Below are positions 16,865 through 25,249 of a stretch of DNA of 64,000 nucleotides, in pieces. Numbering within the stretch: the stretch's first letter is position 1; the number at the start of each line of letters is the position of its first letter. Made by a program: the position numbers and the translations under genes. The notes under the pieces are model-generated. The model had not been told where the DNA came from. It worked only from the letters and a program-made list of their open reading frames with translations, and ran no database searches. Origin of the DNA: an uncultured beta proteobacterium (lineage in GTDB: Bacteria > Pseudomonadota > Gammaproteobacteria > Burkholderiales > SG8-39); NCBI GenBank assembly GCA_902826155.1, contig CADEDU010000013.1:40078-104077 (forward strand), given 5' to 3'.

Positions 16865-17827
16865 ATGTCGAACATTTCGATCCAGCGCATCGGCTACGCG
16901 TGCGGCGCGCGCGTGACCGGCATTGATCTTTCCAGGCCGCTGCCGCAATCCGCGCTCGATGCGATCCACGCGGCGTGGCTCGAGCATCTCGTGCTGGTGT
17001 TTCCGGGCCAGCAGCTCGATCCGCAACGGCTGGTGCAGTTCACGCGGCTGTTCGGCGAACTCGACGACTACGCCACGCAGCCGTTCAATCGCCACCCCGA
17101 CATCAATGAAGTCATGGTCCTCACCAACAAGTGGACCAACGGGCGGCCCTCGAAAACCTACAACGCCGGGCAGAACTGGCACACCGATCTTTCCTACACG
17201 CTGCGGCCAGCCAAGGCGACCAGTGTGTACTGCATGGAGAAACCATCGGTCGGCGGCGACACGATGTTCGCCAACATGTACATGGCCTACGAGACCTTGT
17301 CGCCGAAGATGCGCGAGTTTCTCGACGGGCTCGAAGCCGTGCACGACGCGAGCCTGATCGAAGGGCTGGACAAGCGCGGGCCGGAGGTCGCCAACGAGTT
17401 TCGCCGGCTGAATCCGCCGGTGGTGCATCCGGCGGTGCGCCTGCATCCGGAGTCGGGCCGCAAGGCGCTCTACATCAACGAGCGCGTGCGCAACTTTCTG
17501 GGGCTGTCGGAGGCCGAGAGCAAACCGATCGTGAAGTTCCTGTGCGAGCACTCGATCGCGCCGCGGTTCACCTACCGCCACTACTGGAGCGTCGGTGATC
17601 TGGTGATGTGGGACAACCGCTGTCTGGTGCACGTCGCGCTGGGCGACTACGACCCGAATGAGATTCGCCACATGATCCGCACCTCGGGCATGGGCGATTA
17701 CTACGGTCGGTACCTCGATCCGGAGCAGGCGGCGCGACAGATGGGGTCAGCGCCCGCAGTGCTCCAAGGTGCAACGGATGCGAAAGGTGCGGCCGATGCG
17801 AAGGCCGTGGCGTCGCTGCACGACTGA
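16865..17827 (+). CDS. TauD/TfdA family Fe(II)/2-oxoglutarate dioxygenase
   Basis: A 320-residue dioxygenase. The iron triad is H106 and D108 (NWHTDLSY) and H256 (CLVHVAL); the 2-oxoglutarate-binding Arg is R268 or R272 in EIRHMIRTS. Length and motifs fit TauD/TfdA, which oxidise taurine, 2,4-D or similar acids. ATG at 16865 is chosen for the GAGGAG ribosome site; the in-frame extension from 16805 lacks one. The C-terminus has a low-complexity Ala/Asp/Lys tail. It is divergently transcribed from the amidohydrolase operon with 195 bases between, which may share regulation. Confidence 0.88.
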   Translation: MSNISIQRIGYACGARVTGIDLSRPLPQSALDAIHAAWLEHLVLVFPGQQLDPQRLVQFTRLFGELDDYATQPFNRHPDINEVMVLTNKWTNGRPSKTYNAGQNWHTDLSYTLRPAKATSVYCMEKPSVGGDTMFANMYMAYETLSPKMREFLDGLEAVHDASLIEGLDKRGPEVANEFRRLNPPVVHPAVRLHPESGRKALYINERVRNFLGLSEAESKPIVKFLCEHSIAPRFTYRHYWSVGDLVMWDNRCLVHVALGDYDPNEIRHMIRTSGMGDYYGRYLDPEQAARQMGSAPAVLQGATDAKGAADAKAVASLHD

Positions 17828-17881
17828 CGGGCGCTGCGTGCCGCGCGCAGAGGGCTCGGGGCGACTCCCGGCCGATGCGCG

Positions 17882-18862
17882 CTACTGGGCTTTGATCCCG
17901 GCGTCGCGAATGACGCGTCCCCACTTCTCCTGCTCGTTGCGGATGTAGGCGGTGGCCTGCTCCGGCGTTCCGCTCATCGGCTCGGCGCCCAGTTCCTGGA
18001 AGCGCTGCAGGATCGCCGGCTTGCTCACCATCCGATTGAGTTCGGCGTTGAGCAATCGCACGACATCGGCCGGTACCTTGGCCGGGGCGAGCAGCGCAAA
18101 CCATCCCACCACTTCGAATCCTTCCAGGCCCATGCCCGTCTCGGCGACCGTCGGCAGGTCGGGCAACAACGCGGTGCGCTTGGAACTCGATGATGCGAGC
18201 GGCCGCAGCGCCCCCTTGCGGATGTGCGGCATCATGATCGCGAAGTTCTCGAACATCATCGGGATGCGTCCGGCGAGCAAGTCCGGCATCAGCGCGCCGC
18301 TGCCCTTGTATGGCACGTGGACCATGTCGACGCCGGCCATGCGCTTGACCAGTTCGCCGCCCAGATGCTGCGCGGTGCCCGGGCTGGACGAACCGAATTC
18401 GTACTTGCCGGGATTCTTCTTGAGCAGCGCGAGCAGCTCGGCGAACGTGTTCACCGGCAGCGTGGGGTGGACGACGAACACGTACGGTGTACTGGCCACC
18501 AGACCCACCGGCAGCAACTCGCCCTCGGTGTAAGGCAGGTTGGCGTAGAGCGCCGCGGCGGTGCCGTGCGTACTTGGAACCATGATCAGCGTGTGGCCGT
18601 CGGGCGTCGACTTGGCCACGTTGCCGGTGGCGATGGTGCCGCTGGCCCCGGCGCGGTTCTCGACGATGAAGGTCTTGCCGGTCTGCGTGCTCAGCTCCTG
18701 CGCGACGAGCCTGCCGATGACGTCGGTGGTGCCGCCGGGCGGAAAGCCGATCAGGATGCGCACCGGCTGCGTCGGATACGACTGCGCCTGGACCGACCAG
18801 TTCAGCAGCAAGGCTGCGGCGATACCGACTCCACGGACGAACAGGCGGACGAACATCGGCAT
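17882..18862 (-). CDS. Bug-type tripartite tricarboxylate transporter receptor
   Basis: A 326-residue periplasmic binding protein. A signal peptide is at residues 1-27 (ending SVQAQ), followed by the RPV-type block QPVRILIGFPPGGTTD and HVPYKGSGALMPDLLAG. GAGGTAATTCC precedes the ATG at 18862; the longer frame to 18958 is without a ribosome site. It is the promoter-distal gene of the operon that starts with the cupin at 22896, 99 bases after an LLM flavin oxidoreductase gene. It is convergent with the dioxygenase gene at 16865-17827. Confidence 0.9.
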   Translation of the reverse strand: MPMFVRLFVRGVGIAAALLLNWSVQAQSYPTQPVRILIGFPPGGTTDVIGRLVAQELSTQTGKTFIVENRAGASGTIATGNVAKSTPDGHTLIMVPSTHGTAAALYANLPYTEGELLPVGLVASTPYVFVVHPTLPVNTFAELLALLKKNPGKYEFGSSSPGTAQHLGGELVKRMAGVDMVHVPYKGSGALMPDLLAGRIPMMFENFAIMMPHIRKGALRPLASSSSKRTALLPDLPTVAETGMGLEGFEVVGWFALLAPAKVPADVVRLLNAELNRMVSKPAILQRFQELGAEPMSGTPEQATAYIRNEQEKWGRVIRDAGIKAQ

Positions 18863-18961
18863 GGAATTACCTCGGCGACCAGATGAGGCGCCTAGCTTGT
18901 GGGGTCGGCCCGTCGATTGCAAGTTCGGCGACACGCTGGCGCTACCGCTGGCCCGCACGGG

Positions 18962-20131
18962 TCAACCGGTGAATGGCTTGCGCAACCCTGCCTGCTCCAT
19001 CAGCGGCACCACTTGCTTGATGAACTGCGGCAACTCCTCCTGATAGTTCACGAAGGAGAGCGCAGTGCCGTCGAGCCCCGCGGCCGACATCATCGCGAGC
19101 TTGTCGACGATCTGCTCGGGCGTGCCGACCAGGGGAAAACCGCTCCACCCGGCAATGAAATGAAACTTGAACTGCTCGAGTACCTCGTTGGGCAGTGCCA
19201 GCGATTGGAGCCCGAAGATCTTCACCAGGTTCTCCACCGCTTCCCAGTCGCCTTTTTCGCGTACGTAGTAGTTGAGGTAGTCCTTCGCTTCTTTTTCCGT
19301 TGGGCGGCACACCACGTAGCTCGAGTTCCACACCTGGATGTCGCGCTTGAACTCGCTGTGCGCAAGATCGCGCAGCGCGCCGACGCGCTTCCTGATCGTC
19401 TCGGCGTCGTGCCCTTCGAGCGCAACGAACGCCATGTCGGCCTGCTTGGCGGCAAAGCGCGTGCCGACCGGCGAGCCGCCCGCGTTCATGATCGCGGGAA
19501 ACGGCCGCTGGATCGGCTTGGGCTCATGGAAGCCCTTGGTGACCTTGAAGTACTTGCCTTCATAGTCGAACTCTTCTTCGGCGCGCCACAGCATGCGGAT
19601 CACATCGATCCATTCCTCGGCATACTCGTAACGGGTGTCGTGCTCCATGATCGGGGCGCCGAACATTTCCATCTCGGGTTGGAACCAGCCGCACACGATG
19701 TTGAGCGCGAAGCGTCCGCCGGAGATGTGATCGATCGTGGTCGCCTGCTTGGCCGCGAGAATCGGGTGCACGGTCGGCACGTGCGAAGTGGAGAACACGC
19801 CGATCTGATCGGTGCAGGCGGCGATACCAGCGGCCCAGGTGTACGTCTCGAAGCAGCTGCCGTTGAAATTGGTCTTGCCGCCGAAACCCTTCCAGCGACC
19901 CACTGGTACCAGTGCTTCAAAGCCGGCGCGGTCAGCGGCGGTGCAGATCTGCTTCGTGTTGGGCCAAGTGGTCTCCAGCGTTCCCTCGGCCAAGGTCATC
20001 GCGCAGCCGTTGCTCAGGTTGCTGCCGAAGATGCCGAGCTTCATCTTGTTGCCGTTCCACAGCGGGTTGCTCGCGCGCCGGGTGTCTTCGTCGGCGGCGG
20101 TGTGCGGCTTGATCGAAGGTTTGGTTGCCAT
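18962..20131 (-). CDS. LLM class flavin-dependent oxidoreductase (RutA/SsuD-like)
   Basis: A 389-residue bacterial-luciferase-fold monooxygenase. After an N-terminal 28-residue extension come KLGIFGSNLSNG, GRWKGFGGKTNF, the family block ATTIDHISGGRFALNIV and MNAGGSPVGTRFAAKQAD. These resemble RutA and dimethylsulfone or alkanesulfonate monooxygenases, which use FMNH2 and O2 to break a C-N or C-S bond. AAGGAGGCTGAGC precedes the ATG. Such an enzyme needs a flavin reductase; one (41929-42435) is in the window but not adjacent. It lies between two Bug receptor genes and in the same operon as a MetE-like gene. Confidence 0.87.
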   Translation of the reverse strand: MATKPSIKPHTAADEDTRRASNPLWNGNKMKLGIFGSNLSNGCAMTLAEGTLETTWPNTKQICTAADRAGFEALVPVGRWKGFGGKTNFNGSCFETYTWAAGIAACTDQIGVFSTSHVPTVHPILAAKQATTIDHISGGRFALNIVCGWFQPEMEMFGAPIMEHDTRYEYAEEWIDVIRMLWRAEEEFDYEGKYFKVTKGFHEPKPIQRPFPAIMNAGGSPVGTRFAAKQADMAFVALEGHDAETIRKRVGALRDLAHSEFKRDIQVWNSSYVVCRPTEKEAKDYLNYYVREKGDWEAVENLVKIFGLQSLALPNEVLEQFKFHFIAGWSGFPLVGTPEQIVDKLAMMSAAGLDGTALSFVNYQEELPQFIKQVVPLMEQAGLRKPFTG

Positions 20132-20235
20132 GCTCAGCCTCCTTGGTCGGTGGACATCGGGCGATCCAGGGCGCATCGGCGTGCGCGGCGACAGCGGGGG
20201 CTGAAACCACGCCCCTCTGCGGAGACAAACGACAG

Positions 20236-21204
20236 CTACTGCACGTTCAGCTTCGCGTCACGCACCGCGCTCGCGTAACGCTCCAGATCGGTCTTCAGGA
20301 GCTTGGCGTAGTGCTCGGTGCCGTTCTCGGCGATCTCCAGCCCCAGGCCGGTGAGCCGATCGACGACTTCCTTCTCGCGCAGGATCGAAGCAACGGCAGG
20401 TTGCAGGCGCGCGATGATCTCCTTCGGTGTGCCCGCCGCGGCCGCCAGTCCCATCACGCTCGCGACGTCGAAATCGCGTACCCCTTGCTCCAGCAGCGTG
20501 GGTACCTCGGGCATCGAGGCCGAGCGCTTCGCGGTACTGATGCCCAGCGTCTTCAACTTGCCGCCGCGGATCGCCTGCATCACGTTGGGAATGCCCGAGA
20601 ACCCGCCGGCCACGTCACCCGCCATTACGCCGGCCACCATCGGCGAGCCGCCCTTGTACGGCACGTGCAGGAACTCCACTCCCATTCGCGCAGCGAAGAT
20701 GGCCATCGTCAGATGATGGATCGAACCGTTGCCCGCCGAACCGAAGCTCACTTCACCCGGCCGCGCCTTGGCGCGCGCCACGAGTTCGGCCAGCGAGTTG
20801 ATGTTCGCGCCTGGATGCAGGATCAGCAGCGTGGGCACGGCCGCGAGCGCGGTGATCGGTGCCAGATCGCGCAGTGGCTGATAGGGCAGCTTCGGATTGA
20901 GCGCGGGTGAAATGGCGAGCGCACCCGAATCGCCGATGAGCAACGTGTGGCCGTCGGGGAGGGTGCGCGCGACTTGCTCCGTGGCGATCGCGCCGCCCAG
21001 GCCGGGCACGTTCTCCGCAACGAACGGGCGTCCGAACGAATCCGATAGCTTCGCGGCCAGCACGCGCGCGATGACGTCGGGGTTGCCGCCGGGTGCCGCC
21101 GGCACGAGGATGCGTACCGGGCGCGATGGCCAGCCCTGCGCCGACACGCTCCACGACGCGACGGCGATGATTGCGCCGATCGTCCAGCGTGCCAGCGTTC
21201 TCAT
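20236..21204 (-). CDS. Bug-type tripartite tricarboxylate transporter receptor
   Basis: A 322-residue binding protein. The signal peptide ends at SVSAQ (23). The signature RPVRILVPAAPGGNPDVIAR has Asn-Pro in place of the usual Ala/Thr-Thr before the ligand Asp, and FLHVPYKGGSPMVAGVMAGD follows later. Its start overlaps the stop of the MetE-like gene by ATGA, so translation is coupled. The unusual GGNPD loop could change ligand choice. No membrane components are adjacent. Confidence 0.9.
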   Translation of the reverse strand: MRTLARWTIGAIIAVASWSVSAQGWPSRPVRILVPAAPGGNPDVIARVLAAKLSDSFGRPFVAENVPGLGGAIATEQVARTLPDGHTLLIGDSGALAISPALNPKLPYQPLRDLAPITALAAVPTLLILHPGANINSLAELVARAKARPGEVSFGSAGNGSIHHLTMAIFAARMGVEFLHVPYKGGSPMVAGVMAGDVAGGFSGIPNVMQAIRGGKLKTLGISTAKRSASMPEVPTLLEQGVRDFDVASVMGLAAAAGTPKEIIARLQPAVASILREKEVVDRLTGLGLEIAENGTEHYAKLLKTDLERYASAVRDAKLNVQ

Positions 21205-22370
21205 TGCGCTCCCCAGACCTTGCGTGCCGTCTCGACCACGAGTTCCAGCTTGCGGCGTTGATCGTCTTCGCTGAGCAGATTGCCCGATACGTCAGAGGCG
21301 AACCCGCATTGCGGACTGATCGCGAGCTGCTCGATTGGCAGGTAGCGGGCAGCTTCGTCGATGCGCGCGCGCAGTTGATCGACCGTCTCCAGCTGCGGCA
21401 CCTTGGTGCTCACCAGTCCGAGCACGACCACGCGCCCCTTCGGCACGAACCGCAGCGGCGCGAACGAGCCGGCGCGCGGACTGTCGTACTCGAGCAGGAA
21501 GCGCTGATGCGGCAGTTCGTTGAACATGCGCTCGGCGATCGCGTCGTAGCTGCCCTCGCGATGCCACATGCTCTTCTGGTTGCCGCGGCACAGGTGGATG
21601 CCGAACGTCACGCCGGGAAAGTCCCGCACCAGCTTCGCCTCGGCAGCCAGACCCCGCGCGAGGTTGCGCGCCGGATCTTCGCCGCGCGCGCGCATCGCTT
21701 CCATCGATGGCGCATCGACGTACGCAGTCAAGCCCGGTGCGTCGATGTGCACGTAGCGGCAGCCCGCTCCGACGAGTTGGCTGATCATCTGCCGCTCGAC
21801 GGCCACGACGTCGTCGACGAACGCATCGGCGTCGGCGTAGACCGCTCGCGAACCCGGCGCGTCGAAACGCTGGCCGATGCGATCGGGCCCGATGAGACTC
21901 ACCTTCACCGGATGAGTCGCGACCGATGCGGCGAAGCGATACTCCTCGAGTGGCAAGTTGCGCGCGAGCGCGATACGCGTCACGGCTGGGCGTCGATGCG
22001 TGACCGGTGTGCCCGCCGCGCCGAGATCGGGCATGTCGAACCGACGCAGCGCCTGGCCGGTGGCGGCGCGCTGCTCATGCGCGGTCATCGTCATCGGTGC
22101 AGCGGCGAATCCGCTCACCGATGCACCGAAGCTGTCCTGAAAGTTCAGGCGCCGCAGTTCGCCGTCGGTGACGACCTCCAGGCCGAGCGCCTCCTGCAGG
22201 CGTATCGCGCGGCGAATTTCGTCATCCTCGATCGCGCGGAACGCGGCTTCATCGAGAGCGCCGGCATCGAACTGCGCGCGTGCTTCTTTCCAGCGCGACG
22301 GGCGCAGCAGACTGCCGACCGTATCGGTGCGCAGCAGATCGAGCTCGCCGGCTCGGAGTCGACTACTCAT
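21201..22370 (-). CDS. MetE-like cobalamin-independent methyltransferase-fold protein
   Basis: A 389-residue TIM-barrel protein resembling only the C-terminal catalytic half of MetE (full MetE is about 750). The zinc ligands are recognisable: H259 and C261 (GIHLCRGN), E294 (LEYDSP) and C355 (SPQCGF). LRTDTVGSLLRP at the N-terminus and TDGELRR are typical. Short MetE-like proteins act on substrates other than homocysteine, for example epoxyalkane:CoM transferase and methylthiol transfer proteins. No cofactor-specific N-terminal half is present. The gene lies in an operon with a cupin, a Bug receptor and an LLM monooxygenase, so a role in sulfur- or methyl-containing compound breakdown is possible, but this is inference. 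Confidence 0.82.
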   Translation of the reverse strand: MSSRLRAGELDLLRTDTVGSLLRPSRWKEARAQFDAGALDEAAFRAIEDDEIRRAIRLQEALGLEVVTDGELRRLNFQDSFGASVSGFAAAPMTMTAHEQRAATGQALRRFDMPDLGAAGTPVTHRRPAVTRIALARNLPLEEYRFAASVATHPVKVSLIGPDRIGQRFDAPGSRAVYADADAFVDDVVAVERQMISQLVGAGCRYVHIDAPGLTAYVDAPSMEAMRARGEDPARNLARGLAAEAKLVRDFPGVTFGIHLCRGNQKSMWHREGSYDAIAERMFNELPHQRFLLEYDSPRAGSFAPLRFVPKGRVVVLGLVSTKVPQLETVDQLRARIDEAARYLPIEQLAISPQCGFASDVSGNLLSEDDQRRKLELVVETARKVWGAQ

Positions 22371-22380
22371 CGCGTGCCCC

Positions 22381-22896
22381 TTACTGCCGCGGCTTTTGCT
22401 GCCCGAGGCTGGAGAAGCCGGTGCCGCGCTCGATCGCCTTCACGTCATCGGGTCGCGGGAAGGGCGCGGGCGCCACCTCGCCTTCTTGCCGCGGCCGGCC
22501 GATTGCGGCGAAGAATTTCTCCAGGCCGCCCGGCAGGATCGTCCAGGCGAAGGTGAGCGGCTCGGTGCCGGTGTTCACGAACTTGTGCCGTGTGGTCGGC
22601 CCCAGGTAGAACAGTGCGCCGGGCACCATCGGATGATCGACATCCTGCACCACCGCGATGCCCTGGCCCGACAGCACGAAGATCAGCTCCTCCTGGTCGG
22701 TGTGCGCATGCTCGCGCACGAAGCATCCCGGCGCGATCGTCTGCGTGCCCATGGCGACGTTGCCCGAGGCGGTTTGGTCCGCGCGCAGCAGTACGTTCGC
22801 ATAGCCGTTCGCCGGCACCGGCTGCCAGTACGAAGCTGCCTGCCCGGGTTGCATCGCGACGAAGGTGGGGTTGGTGCGAGGATCGCGGGCATTCAT
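22381..22896 (-). CDS. Cupin domain protein
   Basis: A 171-residue single-domain cupin. Motif 1 reads REHAHTDQEELIFVLSG (H63, H65, E69/E70) and motif 2 has H104 (TTRHKFVN), giving a complete metal site. Strand and loop lengths are those of small metal-dependent cupins. ATG at 22896 has AGGAGGCAAAG upstream; an upstream in-frame extension lacks it. It is the first gene of the operon leading to the MetE-like and Bug genes and is divergent from a Tat-exported metallohydrolase with 101 bases between. It may be a dioxygenase, isomerase or ligand sensor. Confidence 0.8.
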   Translation of the reverse strand: MNARDPRTNPTFVAMQPGQAASYWQPVPANGYANVLLRADQTASGNVAMGTQTIAPGCFVREHAHTDQEELIFVLSGQGIAVVQDVDHPMVPGALFYLGPTTRHKFVNTGTEPLTFAWTILPGGLEKFFAAIGRPRQEGEVAPAPFPRPDDVKAIERGTGFSSLGQQKPRQ

Positions 22897-22997
22897 CTTT
22901 GCCTCCTGGCGAGATTGCGTCGATCGGTCGAGCCGATTAGATTGCCCGCATCGACCGAAGTCAATTCCAGCTGCGTGCGTCGTCAAAGGAGGCAATC

Positions 22998-24137
22998 ATG
23001 GCGAACTATCTCGGAGAGTTGTCGCGTCGCGATCTGCTGCGTATCGGATCGGCTGCCGCAATGGGCACGATGGCTGCTGTACTGACCGGCGGCGCCAAGC
23101 CTGTGCGCGCGCAGGCGTTGAGCGGCCCGGTGCCCGAAGTCGATCGTCTCGCGGTGCGCATCGTCACCGACTCCTATCATCACGCGTTCGAGCCGAGCCG
23201 CAAGGTCGGCGAAGTGCAGGTGCAGCGCTACGCGTTCGAGCTTGCCAAGGATCGTCCGCCGCGGCGCACGATCCAGAACGAATGGGGCTTCGCGCTGCAC
23301 TTGGAATCGGCGCGCGGCAGCGAAACGAAGCAGGTGATGATCGACTTCGGCTACACGCCTGAAGTGCTCAACAACAATCTGGACATGCTGCGGATCGATC
23401 CGGCACAGCTCGACGCGCTGGTGCTCTCGCACGGGCACTACGATCACTTCGGCGGCATGGTCGGGTTTCTCGAGCGGCACAAGGCGCGGTTGAAGAAGGG
23501 GCTGCCGTTCTATCTCGGCGGCGAGGAATGCTTCTGCACCCGCGAGGCCGGCGTCGGCGATGCGGCGGGCAGCTTCGGTGCGCTCGATCGCAAGGCGATT
23601 GCGGAGGCGGGACTGTCGATCCAGTTCGCCGATCGCCCCTCTGTGCTCGCTGGTCACGGCTTCACCACCGGCGGGATCGCAGCCGCATCGTTCGAACGCG
23701 TGCTCGCACCAACCCGCATGTCGGTGGGCATGCGAGATGGCTTGGGTTGCGCCCCCGAGGGCTTGCCCGAAGCCAAGCGCAACGCGACGATGGTCCCCGA
23801 TGATTTCTCGCACGAGCAGGCGACCTGCTACAACGTGAAGGGCCGCGGTCTGGTGGTGATGACTTCATGCGGCCATCGCGGTGTCGTCAATTCAGTGCGC
23901 CGTGCGATGCAGGTGTCGGGTGTCAACAAGGTCCATGCCGTGATCGGCGGGTTCCATCTGGCGCCGCATTCGCCGGAGTACTGTCGCGACACGGTGATGG
24001 CACTCAAGGAAATCAATCCTGATCTGGTCGTGCCGGCGCATTGCACCGGCGAGACGTTCATCGCGATCGCGTCGCAGGAGATGGCCGGCAAAGTCGCGCG
24101 CTCTTCCACCGGCACGCGGCTGATCTTCGGTGGCTAG
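22998..24137 (+). CDS. Tat-exported metallo-beta-lactamase-fold hydrolase
   Basis: A 379-residue protein. A twin-arginine signal (SRRDLLRIG, residues 9-17, ending VRAQA at 40) is followed by an MBL domain. The metal motif SHGHYDHFGG has H145, H147, D149 and H150; further family His residues are in TSCGHRG, GGFHLAP and PAHCTGET. It belongs to the group annotated near the dihydropterin/AIM-synthase-like MBL proteins. AAGGAGGCAATC precedes the ATG. Export suggests a periplasmic hydrolase of ester, lactone or phosphate groups. It is divergent from the cupin operon. Confidence 0.85.
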   Translation: MANYLGELSRRDLLRIGSAAAMGTMAAVLTGGAKPVRAQALSGPVPEVDRLAVRIVTDSYHHAFEPSRKVGEVQVQRYAFELAKDRPPRRTIQNEWGFALHLESARGSETKQVMIDFGYTPEVLNNNLDMLRIDPAQLDALVLSHGHYDHFGGMVGFLERHKARLKKGLPFYLGGEECFCTREAGVGDAAGSFGALDRKAIAEAGLSIQFADRPSVLAGHGFTTGGIAAASFERVLAPTRMSVGMRDGLGCAPEGLPEAKRNATMVPDDFSHEQATCYNVKGRGLVVMTSCGHRGVVNSVRRAMQVSGVNKVHAVIGGFHLAPHSPEYCRDTVMALKEINPDLVVPAHCTGETFIAIASQEMAGKVARSSTGTRLIFGG

Positions 24138-24232
24138 ATCGTGACCGCTGCGCTGCGCGCTGCCAGCGGGCCGGCGATGTCCCTCGCTGGCCGGCCGGCC
24201 ATGCGTCATGCGCTCGATGTCGGGGCGCACCG

Positions 24233-25147
24233 TTGACCCCGCCCGACTGGCTGTGGATCCCGATCACCATCCTCGCCGCGGCAGCGCAGACACTGCGTAA
24301 CGCGGCGCAGCGCCATCTCACTTCATCGTTGGGAACGCTCGGCGCGACGCTGGTGCGTTTCCTCTACGGCTTGCCGTTCGCCGCGCTGTGGCTGTGGAGC
24401 CTGCACGCGATCGGCGGTCATGCATTGCCCTGGCCACCGTGGACGTTCTGGGCGTGGATCTTCTTCGCTTCGTTCGCGCAGATCTCGGCCACCGCCTCGC
24501 TGTTGAAGGCGATGGAGGCGCGCAACTTCGCGCTCGCGGTCGCCTACGGCAAGACCGAGATCATCCAGGTGGCGCTGTTCGGCCTCGTTTTTCTGGGCGA
24601 TCGGGTGCCGCTCGCGGTGCTGCTTGCCATTCTGTTGGGCATGGCCGGCACGTTCCTGCTCTCGCCGGTGGATCCGAAGCGACCGTTCCGATCGTTGCTC
24701 GAAGGCCTGACCGCGCCGCCTGCGCTGCTGGGGATCGCTGCGGGCGCCGGGTTCGGGTTGTCAGCGGTGTTCTATCGCGGCGCGGCGCAGACGCTGCCCG
24801 ACACGCCGTTCCTGGTTGCCGCGGCCTGCGTGCTGGTCGGCGCGCAGCTGCTGCAGTCGGTGATGCTGGGTGGCTGGCTGTTGCTGCGCCAGCCCGAGGT
24901 GGTGCGCAACGTGCTGCGGGCATGGCGCGCGTCGCTGTTCGCCGGATTCATGGGCGCACTCGCCTCTGGTGCGTGGTTCACCGCATTCGCGATCCAGACA
25001 GTGGCGCACGTGCGTACGGTGGGCTTGATCGAGATCTTCTTTTCGCTGCTGGTCTCGCGCCGCTTCTTTCGCGAGAAGATCACGCTGCTCGAGCTGGCCG
25101 GCATGGCGCTGCTCGGTTTGAGCCTGGCGCTCGTATCGTTGCGTTGA
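24233..25147 (+). CDS. EamA/DMT family permease
   Basis: A 304-residue integral membrane protein with about ten hydrophobic segments, starting with DWLWIPITILAAAAQTLR and ending in ITLLELAGMALLGLSLALVSLR. Two repeats of five helices are visible, typical of EamA (drug/metabolite) exporters. No ATG or GTG occurs at the right place; the TTG at 24233 (MTPPDWLW) gives the family length of about 300, whereas the open frame upstream is polar and arginine-rich. It lies 95 bases after the MBL gene and 102 bases before trkH. Substrate unknown. Confidence 0.8.
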   Translation: MTPPDWLWIPITILAAAAQTLRNAAQRHLTSSLGTLGATLVRFLYGLPFAALWLWSLHAIGGHALPWPPWTFWAWIFFASFAQISATASLLKAMEARNFALAVAYGKTEIIQVALFGLVFLGDRVPLAVLLAILLGMAGTFLLSPVDPKRPFRSLLEGLTAPPALLGIAAGAGFGLSAVFYRGAAQTLPDTPFLVAAACVLVGAQLLQSVMLGGWLLLRQPEVVRNVLRAWRASLFAGFMGALASGAWFTAFAIQTVAHVRTVGLIEIFFSLLVSRRFFREKITLLELAGMALLGLSLALVSLR

Positions 25148-25249
25148 TCAGACACCGTTGCCGCTACACTGCCGCGCTTCGGCAAGTCGGCATCGCGGTT
25201 GCGCTATCGGTATCCGGCTCGACCGCCAATAAAACGGGAGGCGTACGCG

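Noticed and set aside
24201..24236. Short frame ATG CGT CAT ending in TGA before the EamA gene
   Set aside because: Only 11 codons, no ribosome site, and no regulatory codon pattern; probably chance.
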